Positions 46,964 to 58,559 of a stretch of 64,000 bases of DNA are shown here, one piece after another. Numbering within the stretch: the first letter of the stretch is position 1; the number at the start of each line of letters is the position of its first letter. A program made the position numbers and the translations under genes. Source of the stretch: Scytalidium lignicola (lineage: Eukaryota > Ascomycota > Leotiomycetes); NCBI GenBank assembly GCA_002812745.2, contig NCSJ02000083.1:62001-126000 (forward strand), given 5' to 3'. A model generated the notes under the pieces. The model was not told the origin of the DNA, did not search any database, and saw nothing but the letters and a program-made list of their open reading frames with translations.

Positions 46964-47602
46964 ATGACGAGCTACACAATCACAAATCTGCCCCGCCTCT
47001 CATCAAAGGAGCTATCCACACTCCTCCTCGCGCAGCACCAGAAAACACAAACCACAGCGGAGAGTAAAATCGCAGTTATCGACGTCAGAGATGCAGGTAT
47101 TTGCCACCATTTTCCCCTAAAAAAGAGGATCTCCTCGTTTCTCTTCAGCACAAAAGCCATAATGCTAATCAAGATGCACATGACAAATACAGATCACATC
47201 GGCGGCCACATCAACACTTCCACGCACGTTCCCTCAAGCACATTACCCCATACCATCCCATCACTGGTCCACAAACTCTCGGATAAAGAAATCGTCGTGT
47301 TTCATTGCGCGTTGAGTCAGCAGCGGGGCCCGTCTGCTGCGTTGGCTTACTTGAGGACTAGGGAGAGATTACTTGGTCCTGGGGCTGGGGTGGTAGAGGT
47401 AGAAAAGAAACTTAATGAAGGGATAAAGGAGGGGGGATTGGTTGAGGTTGGTGAGGTGAAAAATAAGGAGGATAGGGAAGTGCGGCAGAAGGTTTATGTT
47501 CTTGAGGGTGGGTTTGTTGGGTGGCAGGAGTTGTATGGAGAGGATGAGAGGTTGACGGAGGGGTATAGTAGGGAGCTTTGGAAGGATGGCTATTCTTGGT
47601 GA
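46964..47602 (+). CDS. rhodanese-fold Cdc25/Acr2-like phosphatase
   Basis: Small protein-tyrosine-phosphatase or arsenate-reductase-like enzyme of the Cdc25 rhodanese fold (compare yeast Ych1, Acr2). Exons 46964-47096 and 47193-47602 give 180 residues. Landmarks: IAVIDVRDADHIGGHINTS across the intron, and the active loop HCALSQQRGPSAA, which is a CX5R phosphate-binding loop. A glycine/glutamate-rich insert precedes VYVLEGGFVGWQELY. The 96-base intron is a multiple of three with no stop, so retained transcripts would still encode a longer protein interrupted by 32 residues; the spliced form fits the family better. Substrate (phosphate ester or arsenate) is not decidable from sequence. Confidence 0.85.
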   Translation: MTSYTITNLPRLSSKELSTLLLAQHQKTQTTAESKIAVIDVRDAGICHHFPLKKRISSFLFSTKAIMLIKMHMTNTDHIGGHINTSTHVPSSTLPHTIPSLVHKLSDKEIVVFHCALSQQRGPSAALAYLRTRERLLGPGAGVVEVEKKLNEGIKEGGLVEVGEVKNKEDREVRQKVYVLEGGFVGWQELYGEDERLTEGYSRELWKDGYSW

Positions 47603-48267
47603 GGGTTGGGTTGGTATTTTATTTTCTAGATGGGGTTGTATGGGGGGGGTGACTGAGTCAGGAGGGAGTTGGTTGATGATTGATTTGTTTGGTATTTTGG
47701 TTGGGTTAGAAAGGAATTGGAGTTACATATACCTAAGATTATTGCTTTCTGGGATAGATAGCGTATTGACCTATGGAGTTTTATTCGATCTGTAATATTT
47801 TGTGTATTGGTCATGAGTGATGGCTGGGCTTTACGTAGCTTGCAGGATAACTAAAGTTATGCCTAAGAGCCTTTTATTCCAATGATTTATGCATGTTCTG
47901 ACTTGTTGATGTTTCATAAAGTCTAACAGTATTGAGATTTCTTTTCCTTCAGATCTTATCAGCGATAAGCTACAGTATATCAATCTAGCGTTCTTATAAA
48001 TCTCCGATGTTGTTGCAGAGGGGCTGGCTCTAGCATTGCTTACTCTCAACCAATTGTATCAAAGGTTACGTGGAAGCTTGGCTCGTTCAGGAAGGTAGGA
48101 CAGTTTAATTCAACGGCTGCCTGAATATCAAAAATGTAAATAAGCAGCTGCTTTGGGGTTATGTTCTTGTTGCTTTTGCTCATTCTTTTAATTAAATAGT
48201 CAATTGATCTTGTATTCCCTTCAGTTAACTTCCTCGGGTTCCTGCTCCTGCTATTTCAAACTTCAAG
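47603..48267. other. intergenic
   Basis: About 660 AT-rich bases between the phosphatase and the ABC transporter, including the transporter promoter. Nothing else recognised. Confidence 0.4.
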
Positions 48268-51200
48268 ATGGACCTGTGCGGGGACAACCGATTTGGGCCT
48301 CAGGTATCAGACCCGAGTTGTCGAGGCGGATTCGACTTCACCCTGCTCTTCGAAGAGACAATCTTTACCATTGGTCCTTCATCTCTGCTACTTCTTTCAG
48401 TTCCCTGGCGTGTGGCGCAATTACATCGAAGTAGAATAAAAGTCTCCAAGTCTGCCCTTCACATCTGCAAAATTGTATGTTCGAGAGACTTTACCTATCC
48501 TCTTGTTGAAATCCTTGACAACGCTGATGCATTTCCGCAGGTTACCATTGGTGTTTATGCATGTCTTCAATTGGCCTTATTGGTCCTCTGGAGTTCATCA
48601 GCTGCACCGTCTACCAGAGCAACTATCGCATCAGCATGCCTGAACCTCGTCAGTGCCGTCGCAATTGGCGTACTCTCCCACTTTGAGCATTTCAGGGCTG
48701 CCAGTCCATCTTTCATTGTGAATGTGTATCTCTTTTGTACTCTCTTCCTAGATATAGCAAGAGCGAGAACGCAATGGCTCATTCCCCACCATGGCGTTGC
48801 CGTCGCCCCTATCTTCACAGTTGCCGTGCTGTTTAGAGTTTTAATATTGGTTCTTGAAGCAACTGAAAAGCATCATCTTCTCCTCGGCCCAAATCGCAAC
48901 CTTTCCCGCGAGCCAACATCGTCAATCTTCAACAAGAGCGTGTTTTGGTGGCTCAATAGCCTTCTTATCACCGGATCAAAGAAGGTCCTATCCAGTGAGG
49001 ATTTATTTAAAATCGATGAGGCGCTGGATTCGACATCAATTGGGACCGCGGTAGAGGCCAGCTGGAAGAATAGTGGGTATAATCATAATATTAGATACAT
49101 ATTCAGCTGACATATGACAGACAAAAAGACCAAGCATGCGCTCATATTCTCAATCGTTAAAACACTTCGATGGCCCTTAATCTCCATCATATTTCCACGA
49201 CTATGCGTGATTGCTCTTGCACTAGCCCAGCCGTTCTTAATTCAGAGAGCCCTTAAATTTGTCAGTGAGCCAGTAACACCCGAGTCAACCAATATTGGCT
49301 ACGGTTTGATTGGAGCATATGGACTGGTGTATATTGGAAATGCGGTAAGTTACTAGAACAAAAATTATTGTCGGAAGCGGCTTCCTGTCTCAATGATTCT
49401 TCTGCAAAAGAATGAACCTATTAACTAACTTGAACCTTTAGATCATGACAGGATGGTACGAACATAAAGTCTATCGAGCTATCACGATGATTAGAGGCGG
49501 AATGATTTATCTTATATATAATAAGATGATTGATTTGAAAATTGGCAATGTCAGCGAATCCGCAGCGATGACCCTTATGTCAACGGTAAGCTTGCCATAA
49601 TCTTAAGCAAGTAGTTTCCCTTAACATTTGAACAAGGATGTCGAGCAAATTGCCAGGGTCTTGCAGACAAGCACCGACCTGTGGGCCAACTTGCTCCAAA
49701 TAGGAGCAGCGGTAGTATTGTTAGAACGTCAACTCGGCATTGCATCTGTCACTCCAATAGTTATTGCAATAGCCTTTAGTCTCATCACCATGTATGCCGG
49801 AAAACTGATTGCGCCATCTCAGAAAGCATGGTTTGAGGCTATTCAAACGAGAATCAACATGACATCAGAAGCTTTAGGAGCAATGAAGGGAGTTAAATTC
49901 ACTGGTTTGACTGATAAAGTTTCTAAGCTTATTCATCATTTGAGGACTACGGAGATTGAGATATCTCGAAGATATAGGAAGCTAAGGGTGCTGACTGTCG
50001 TTTTATGTAAGTGAACTAGTGGGCATTGAAACTTCTTATATATCAGGTCATCTAATCAGTTCTCAGCTAATCTTCCCGGTACTCTCAACGCCGTACTTAC
50101 CTTCACCGTCTATGCCCTCATACAAAAAGCGAAGGGCGGTACACTGAACATTGACAAAGCCTTTACTTCCCTCTCGATAATGACACTGCTATTGACGCCT
50201 ATTTTTGGTGTCATATATTCTATGCCGGATATAAACGCTGCTTTAGGTTGTTTTCGCCGAATCCAGGACTATCTCATGGAAGAATCAAGAGATGATCATC
50301 GACTATTGATCTCGACGCCAGATTCTACTGAGGTACCATCATCCACAGACATTTTGCTGAAGTATCTCCGCCCCGCTATTATTCCGACTATTTATAAAGA
50401 ATCAATAGTTGTCCAGAACGGCAGTTTCGGCTGGTCTATTGATGGTGCTGCCATCCTCCATGACATCAATGTGACCCTTGACAAACGATTTACAATTATT
50501 TTGGGTTCTATTGGCAGCGGTAAGTCAACACTGATAAAGGCATTTCTTGGCGAGACACCGAGTTCAAAAGGTTTTGTGTATGTGTCTTCTCTAGAGATGG
50601 CATTCTGTGATCAGACTTGCTGGATTACCAATGGTACTATTAGAGATAATATTATTGGTGTATCAGAATACGAAGAAGAATGGTACAATACTGTTGTTAA
50701 GGCATGCGAACTAGAGACGGATCTTGAGCTACTTAGCTACGGAGATCAAACATCAGTCGGGTCTAAAGGAATTACTCTTTCCGGTGGACAGAAGCAGCGT
50801 ATCGTAAGTCGTTGCAAAGCCATTGCCGATCTGTCTCATGAGTCTGACAATAACATAGAGCATTGCACGGGCCGTGTATTCTAGGAAACGGATAGCTATT
50901 TTTGACGATGTCCTATCAGGCTTGGATGCTGGGACAGAAGAATTGATCTTTAACAATATCTTCGGATCTAATGGATTGTTTTCGAAGATGCAAACAATGG
51001 TTATCTTGGCGACCCATTCAGGTAAGAAATACCTTTCCGGAAGTTACATGTCAAGCTAATGTAGCCATGTAGTACACAGAGCTCCATCTGCAGATCATAT
51101 AATCACTCTGGAAAATGGGTTAATTGTAGAACAAGGAACTTTTGCTGAGCTCAATTCCGCGGGTGGTTATGTCACAAACTTGAATCTTCAAGAGAAGACC

Positions 51201-53505
51201 TCCCAAGAGGTCTTTGTATCTGATAGTAGCTTATCAACAAAGACCAAGAATACTCCTGTTGCCAGCCAATCACAAGATTCGAGCCAGGATCTAGCAAGAC
51301 AAACCGGGGATATGACTATCTATAAATATTACATGCGCTCTATCGGTACCTGGAGATTCATGATCTTTATGATTTTCATAAGCATAAATGTTGTCATTGG
51401 GACTCTGCAATGTACGTCGCCGTCCTTATTATAATGCATCATTGGACATAAATAACTAATAACAAGAAGCACTCTGGCTTAACTGGTGGTCTACAGCGAA
51501 CGAGACGCATCCGGGCGAAAGACTAGGGTACTGGCTTGGGATTTATGGACTTCTCGCGGCTCTCGGATCTATATCTCTCTTCTGTTGTGTATAGTAAGCC
51601 CGCTTCCAGTGCTTCTCTGTTGCAATATGAATGAAAATTTTAACATAAGCGCAGCCACCAGTCACTCAATATTGTTCCAGCGTCGGCGATGACACTGCAT
51701 TGGAAGATTTTGACCGCTGCTATGAGGTATGTTCTAAATATATAAATTATCTTTTATGTTCCGCAATACCCTGAAAACATATCCCTATCTTCAATCTTGC
51801 AAGAAGCTGATTAGAAACCTAGAGCACCATTGTCATTTTTTGCCAAAACGGATACAGGGACTACTACAAACAGGTACATCCCAACAGGCGCCGGCCAATA
51901 ATACCACTTTTTAAAAAAAAAAGATTCTCAAGTATATGACTAACTGGAGGTAGATTCTCTCAAGACATGCAAATGGTGGATCTGACATTACCGAGTGCCA
52001 TGATAAATTGCTTCTTCCGTTTGTAATCCTCATTCGGTGGTTCGGATTTGAGAATTAACTGCTTTTCTAACAGAAATCGGCTCCGTCATCGGCATGGCAA
52101 TCCTCACGTGCCTAGCGACAAAGTATCTAGCAGTAATACTACCATTAGTTGCAGTAATTCTGTTCGTGGTGCAAAAGTTTTATCTTCGAACGTCTAGGCA
52201 ACTTCGACTTATGGATCTCGAGGCAAAATCGCCCCTTTACTCGCATTTCATTGAGTCTCTCAACGGCTTAGTAACTCTTCGATCATACGGCTGGTCTCGA
52301 AATGCCATGAAAAAGAACCTACAGCTACTCGATACATCTCAGCAACCATACTATCTCTTGTTTAGTATCCAACGATGGTTAACGCTGGTGTTGGATATGA
52401 TTGTTGCAGGCATTGCAGTTGTTCTAATTGGCTTGACGGTAAAACTGAGAGGTACAATCAGCCCTGGTCTGTTGGGTATTGCCATGGTCAACATCATGGA
52501 ATTTGGGCAGGTTTTATCGTCGTTAATCACATTCTGGACACTGCTGGAAACATCTTTGGGTGCGATTGCAAGGATTAAGGCATTTTCATCCGAAACACCA
52601 TCAGAGAACTTGCCTATGGAAGTTCAAGATGTACCAGAGGCCTGGCCATCTCGTGGGGCGGTAGAATTCAGAAATATAACTGCTTCCTACAAGTAGGTAC
52701 CCCAAACTCGCAAGTTAACTCAGAAAATTGTGTTGCTGACGGACTGCAGTCCTGAAATCCCGCCCGCCCTTACTAATCTAAGCTTCTCAATAATGCCGGG
52801 TCAAAAGGTCGGTATTGTGGGCCGTACAGGCTCTGGCAAATCCTCTCTTTTGCTCACTATTTTCCGCATGCTGGATCTCAGCTTGGGTAGCATCGTGATC
52901 GACGGCGTTGACATCTCGACAATCCCTCGGCAAGAAGTGCGCTCCAAACTCATTGCTCTTCCTCAAGATCCATTTTTCCTAAGCGGAACAGTCCGGAGCA
53001 ATGCCGATCCAATGGGGATAGTAGATGATGAGAGAATTGTCACAGCACTCAGGAAGACGGAGCTGTGGGACGTGATCGAGAGGAAAGGGGGACTGGATGC
53101 AGATATGCATGCCGAGTTCCTGTCTCATGGGCAGAGACAACTATTCTGCCTTGCCAGGGCTATGCTCAGACGAAGCACCATCCTTGTATTGGACGAGGCA
53201 ATGAGCAGGTAAGCTCTTATATCCNTTTTTTTTATTACCCTACGCTACATGAGCGACCGCTAGCAGAATATGCACTAAGCATCAACAACAGCGTGGATCC
53301 AAACACGGAAAAGACAATGGAGCGACTCATTCGCGAGGAGTTCCGCGGATACACCATCATTGCTGTGAGCCATCGTCTGAACGGCCTCCTTGACTTTGAC
53401 AAGATTGCTGTATTGGATAAGGGGAGGTTGGTAGATTTTGACAGCCCGAGTAATCTCCTTGCTCGGCCGGGTATATTCAAAGATTTATACAGTACTCGGC
53501 TGTAG
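48268..53505 (+). CDS. ABCC-type multidrug transporter
   Basis: Full-length ABC exporter of subfamily C, fungal type, in plasma or vacuolar membrane; such pumps export drugs, toxins or conjugates. Fifteen exons, with introns at 48475-48540, 49073-49120, 49345-49441, 49586-49636, 50007-50066, 50804-50858, 51022-51072, 51412-51469, 51594-51654, 51727-51822, 51874-51953, 52019-52073, 52693-52749 and 53209-53291. Exons sum to 4320 bases, 1439 residues. Order: hydrophobic TMD0, TMD1, NBD1 (GSIGSGKST, LSGGQKQRIS, IAIFDDVLSGLD), TMD2 (PLSFFAKTDTGTTTNRFSQD), NBD2 (GRTGSGKSS, LSHGQRQLFC, ILVLDEAMSSVD, VSHR). NBD1 has Asp in place of the catalytic Glu after Walker B, as is usual in ABCC. The NBD2 signature has His in the second position of LSGGQ. 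An N at 53225 lies inside the last intron. Substrate unknown. Confidence 0.92.
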
Positions 53506-54996
53506 GATAACTGCAGTGCTGTAATAGATAATGTTTCTGTTTCTATTTGAAGATAAAGTTGGATGAAAACAGAGGCCTTTGCCACCATTGATAAGTCATG
53601 CTGCTGTCCCCTGGCATGCGACGGATGAACCCGATGCTGGGAGGCGATGGACGTGCGCCTCAATACGCCAATCCACGGTAGTTACTGTATTCACATGCAC
53701 ACTGCAATGTCGCACGGATGCCGGCAATCCAGGACAGGGTAGCAGTGAGCTCCGAGCAGCGAGCTGCCACGTATAAAGGGCCTTAGTCTCGCCCTAGGCG
53801 GCTGATCTCGATGTCTTCCAGAAGCCACAGGGGAGTAATGCAGCACTATCTACGGATGTATATAGATACAGTACAGTAATACTTGGAATACTTTTGACCG
53901 CCTCTCTCGTTTTCTTCCTCTCCTCCTTAACGAGTTCATGAGTTCAGTGCAGCATTTATGCAGATGAAAAATGATCCGATGATTCGATGTCATGCTTGCA
54001 TGGTGTGTTTTAAGCATCGTATCGTCGCATCGTCATATCGGAATATCCCTCCTTCTGTTCCCTTTGAGAAACCCCTCCGATGTACGGATATGCCATTGAG
54101 AAAGAAAAAAGGGGGGCCTAGAAGCATGAGCTTGAGTCATGTACGGCCGTACAGTACGTAGCGATCAACGTTGGATGGTTTACAGTACAGAACTGCTGCA
54201 ACGGCAATTACGGTAGATAGTGCCTCTGCAGGGATATTGGTTTCCAGGAGGAAAGAATGCCGGATCCAGAGTCTCGGAACCCGGCACTAGCTTCTAGATA
54301 CATCATTAAATTCATCAGTCCCGAGGGAGATCGTTATATCAACGGTCGTAACACTAAACAGAGTACAGTACTACGGGAATCCGATATTTGACCAATTAAA
54401 AACAAGAATTTTAATAAGCAAGTCAGAAAAGAATGTAGATTATTCGGGCTCGTGCGAAAGTACGGTTGTAAAACGATAATTAATAGTCCATGGATTATTG
54501 TTGTTGGAAGGGATCTCAAAACGAAGACGGTGAGACTTTGCACGCATAACTTGTACGGATGTACAGACTGTTCTATACAAGTGCTTGCGTTGTGGATGTA
54601 TTTATCTTGTTTCTTACTGTATTCTGCTACAGTGCACCTTTAACCCACTTCCTGTTTCGCTGGTAATTAACAATAACACATCTCGAGACTGGAAAGTATT
54701 CCGGATCCGTTCGTAGCTATGATTACTCATGCTGGGGCCACCTAATTACTGTACCTTGGGTCCTGACTCAAAAGACTGGTGGTGCTGACAGCAAAGGGGG
54801 GGGGGGGCCATGGGATGACCTTCTTTTATGACCTTTTATTAGATCAAAAGAAAAACTAAAATCTCCGAAAGACGATGTGTCAAGATCAATACGCAGTTGA
54901 CACTAGATAATTAATTCTGTACTGGAATCTAACCTATTCATACGTTTGCATCTCTTGCATCAAACGCAAAGATTGGTAATGTAATTCCCGGCTTTA
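53506..54996. other. intergenic
   Basis: About 1.5 kb, no gene recognised. It contains several TACAGTAC-type palindromic words (for example near 53868, 54150, 54181, 54361) and a G run near 54798. Confidence 0.4.
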
Positions 54997-55151
54997 TTGG
55001 ACACCCGGTTTAACCAGACACCAAAATATACTGCAAAATCGAGAAAATTCAACTTTTGAAAATTCAATAACTATATTTGTTGAGTTTTTAAAGGATTGAT
55101 TTTTCTTGATTTTGCAGTATATTTTGGTGTCCGGTTAAACCGGGTGTCCAA
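54997..55151. mobile_element. fold-back MITE, 155 bases, TA target duplication
   Basis: The left arm starts TTGGACACCCGGTTTAACC and the right arm is its reverse complement over about 53 bases with two or three mismatches, around an AT-rich loop of about 50 bases. TA flanks both ends (54995-54996 and 55152-55153), as for Tc1/mariner elements. It has no coding capacity. GGACACC occurs twice in each arm. Transcribed RNA would form a long hairpin. The parent element is not in the window; the pogo element at 11739 has different ends. Confidence 0.88.
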
Positions 55152-55153
55152 TA

Positions 55154-56143
55154 AAACGTTAACGGGGTCTTATATAATACACTTCCTGCCTTGCTGCCTT
55201 GCCTCCTTGCCTTTGATTACTGTACTGATACTTGCTGGTGATAAGCAACACATTAGCGTCAAGGCTGCTGACTGTACGTAAAGGTGTGCAGTACGGTAGT
55301 TAACTCTTATGTCCCAACTTATTTGACAGCAGCAGTATCATCAGCATAATTAAATTAGTTCGACCATCCCTCTGCGCAAAATCCCCTTCATTTGGAAGGT
55401 AAAAGTGTGGGCCCCTGTTAGCAATGGTCGAACCTGCTCCTGTGCTGCTACTGTACAGGGCCACACATGAGTGACGCGCATGGCGCCCGCTCACCAATAG
55501 ACCGCCTCGACTGGCACTTCCAGTACAACGCCATCCATCAGACACGTCGCCCCGAGGCGCGGGTTTCGATCGCATGGAAGTACGAAAAGGACAGTACCAA
55601 AGTACCGCATGTCCCACGCAGCTTACCGCTTCTGATCGCGGCCGGACCACACCAAGACTCATCTTTCTCTATCGCACGGAAATAATCGTCCGACCCTACA
55701 AATGATCCATGATCCATACAGGATCCTCCTATTTTTGATAGCACAAGTACCTGTGGCGGTGCCGGCTTCAACGGTGCCCCGTCTGGCCACGCAGAGAAGC
55801 GCGTGAAACGTCGTGAGACAAACATCTGCGAGTCTGCTCGACCATCCTGGCGATTGGCCTGATCTACTGGTCCTTCTTAGGGAGTTCAGCTCACATCCTC
55901 AACGGCCCTCTCTTCCAATCCTATTTTTCCCCTGGCCCACCCTTTTTTTTTTTCTGGGTCTGGTGTATAACGGAGGCTGGCTGGATATAAGAAGCATTGA
56001 TGCGCTGCCCTGATATATCTTGGGAAAAAAGGTTTCTTTCCCTCGAAACTCTTAAGAATATAGAGGTATCTCGGCATTTTGTATCTTTGTTTTTTTTAAT
56101 CCCCCCTTTGTTTTTGTATTGAGCCTCATTCGTTGTCGACACC
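55154..56143. other. intergenic, F-box gene promoter
   Basis: About 1 kb, no supported gene. TACTGTAC-like words occur near 55215, 55270 and 55450. The end is T-rich and likely leader of the F-box gene. Confidence 0.35.
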
Positions 56144-57366
56144 ATGGATTATACGACCCAGCCAACAGGCATTTGGGATCTGCCCAACGAGGTTAGTACA
56201 CATAAATCAATTTTATTTATACATTTATCCATATATCCATATATCCATATACTTCATCCCAACCATTTTTGCACAACCGTATATTAATCAGATAAAATGA
56301 TAATAGGTTCTTATGAATATGCTCTCGACCTTTCCCACACGTGCTCTTCTCCCTTTGACTACCATCTCCCATCGTTTCCATGACCTCATCCTACGGATTA
56401 TTCAAAACCGACTCAACCACGCTGCTACTCTCAAGGATCATAAATTGATCCTGGAATGCTATCATCCGTCGACCAAGCTCACCACGCCATATCTCTTCTG
56501 TGACTACCTCGGTACGGATGGCCTGAGCAATGACCTCGACGGCTATGAGACGGGAACCTTGGGCAAACTTTCAGATCTTTACTCCCATTTCCGCCCCATC
56601 CCTGCCGAGGAAATCAAGCCAACCAGAAGATGGCATCCAGCAGGCGAGGTTCCACGACCTCCAGAGCCTGTATCTCCATCTGCTTCAGACGATGAGGAGA
56701 TCGAGGAAGAGGAGCCACTGGCTTCCCATAACATCAACCTCGAATCTTATGAACTCTTCACCCAGCTATGTACTGTCACCAGCCTTATTAAAGTTGGTCC
56801 GAAGCGTGGCCTTTTCCTTTCTTGCGTCAACATCAGCGAAAGCGTAGTACGCGTCTGGAGACAATGGCTTGCTGAGCAAGCAGAGTCATATCGGAGAAAC
56901 CGGCATATTCAACTGAAGAATAAATCCAGAGCAACGTTTGGAGAAGCACGAGAGCGCAATTTTGAGAACATCCTTTGGGCAGATCCTCATAAGACCGTTG
57001 GCCTACGATTAAGAGTGAAGCAGAGAAATGATACATCCCTGCCGATTTTAATGCATCGGGATGAGGACGATGAGCCCGTTTCTTACACGCTGGAATATGA
57101 AGGTATGTCTTATCACCACGATCGCAAAATCAACATTTTCCGAATCTAGCAGTGTCTAGAAAAAAAAAGTTGTATAATTTTCTTTAGACATGACGTTTCA
57201 GATGAGCGGGGGCTTTGAAGTGGGTCTGGTGGGATCATTGCTGACGTTATTTTTGGGGATAGAAATCGTGATTCGGACCACACAGCTTTTGCTCATGGTC
57301 GAAGAATCTATCAACCAGGAAGTCGCACACTCAGGTAAAGCAATCGTGATAGGATCCTGGGGATGA
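56144..57366 (+). CDS. F-box protein
   Basis: Probable substrate adaptor of an SCF ubiquitin ligase. Three exons (56144-56191, 56307-57102, 57188-57366) give 1023 bases, 340 residues. The F-box spans the first intron: IWDLPNEVLMNMLSTFPTRA then LLPLTTISHRFHDLILRII. A middle part has an acidic stretch (SDDEEIEEEEP), followed by WLAEQAESYRRN, LGLRLRV-like VGLRLRVKQR and a C-terminus with IRTTQLLLMVEESIN and SGKAIVIGSWG. This pattern is common in uncharacterised ascomycete F-box proteins. The exon 3 segment GFEVGLVGSLLTLFLGIE is weakly conserved-looking and might include an unseen splice. No target is known. Confidence 0.8.
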
Positions 57367-58559
57367 GACCTGGTTTTCCCGACCCGATCTCACCCGTCAC
57401 CAAACTCAGCCCAATATCCAGCCCACTACCCGTGGAGAGAGGAAAAGCACATATCGCCATCATATCAACACCACGGGATATTATGCAAAGCGATGCAAGC
57501 GAGTAAGCACCAAAAACAAGTCCCAAGTGGGGAATGTTTTAGATGTCTATGCGCCATGCATCCATCACCTCATTTGCACTCCTTGTTTTCATGTTTTATC
57601 TCACTTTCATTTATATTTATATTTCCATACCCTCTACGGGTCCTCTCCACAATTATCTCCGTCCACAATATTCAATGAAAATTCATACTTACACATAGCT
57701 CTTTTCTTCCCTTTTCTAGGCATGTCATGCACCCTGAATGGAATGTATGCTGAGTTTATCCCGCTTTATGTCACTCCTGTCAAGGATATGAGGATAAGAG
57801 CGCATTAGAAAAAACAACAGGTGGAAGAATAAACGTCGTCATCACCGTCATTATTCATGGAGATCGCGAAATAATTGCGCTTTAACAGGCGAGGTGGAGG
57901 TGGTCCGATGTCACGAAATGTTACGCACGGGATACCGATTTTATGGCGTTGCAATTAAGATCTATAATGAATGTGTGGTGTCTTTTTATGAGGAGCAGAA
58001 TAAAGAGAAGGATATACACGAAAGAGAAAGATAGAAGAAAAGAGATGGATAAATATTTAAGACGGATTAGAATTTTAATATCTTGGATTGGGCTTTATAT
58101 GGCATAGAGAATGGGACGTGTTTCAACGGCATTTATTCAGATATACTACTTAATTCGTTAGAAAGGAGCGGCGTCATTAGGAAGGAAAAGAGGAAGATGG
58201 GAATTTCGCATTTATCTAGATAGGAAATTTTTTCAATTTAATCTTTTCCTCCAAGTTAGGTGATTTAATAGGTATTTTTTCACTTCAATATCATAGCAAG
58301 TCAATTGGATAGCGTCAAAGAGAATCACCACTAAATCTCGAGCGATTCCAACAGCAAAGATGTGCCAAAAGGACTCCCAAGGACTTTCAAAATGCGTCGA
58401 CAAATACTTATACCAAATTGAAACTGCAGAATTAGAAAGATACATATGCGGTCATATAGTATAGCACTTCCTGTTCGGGTGTGTGAGGTGCCATATCATC
58501 GGCATTGTTTACGACCTGTTCGTCTGGCGCTGGCATGCCCAGAACTTTCATAACAGTGT
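57367..58559. other. intergenic
   Basis: About 1.2 kb of AT-rich DNA following the F-box gene; short open frames only. Nothing recognised. Confidence 0.35.
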
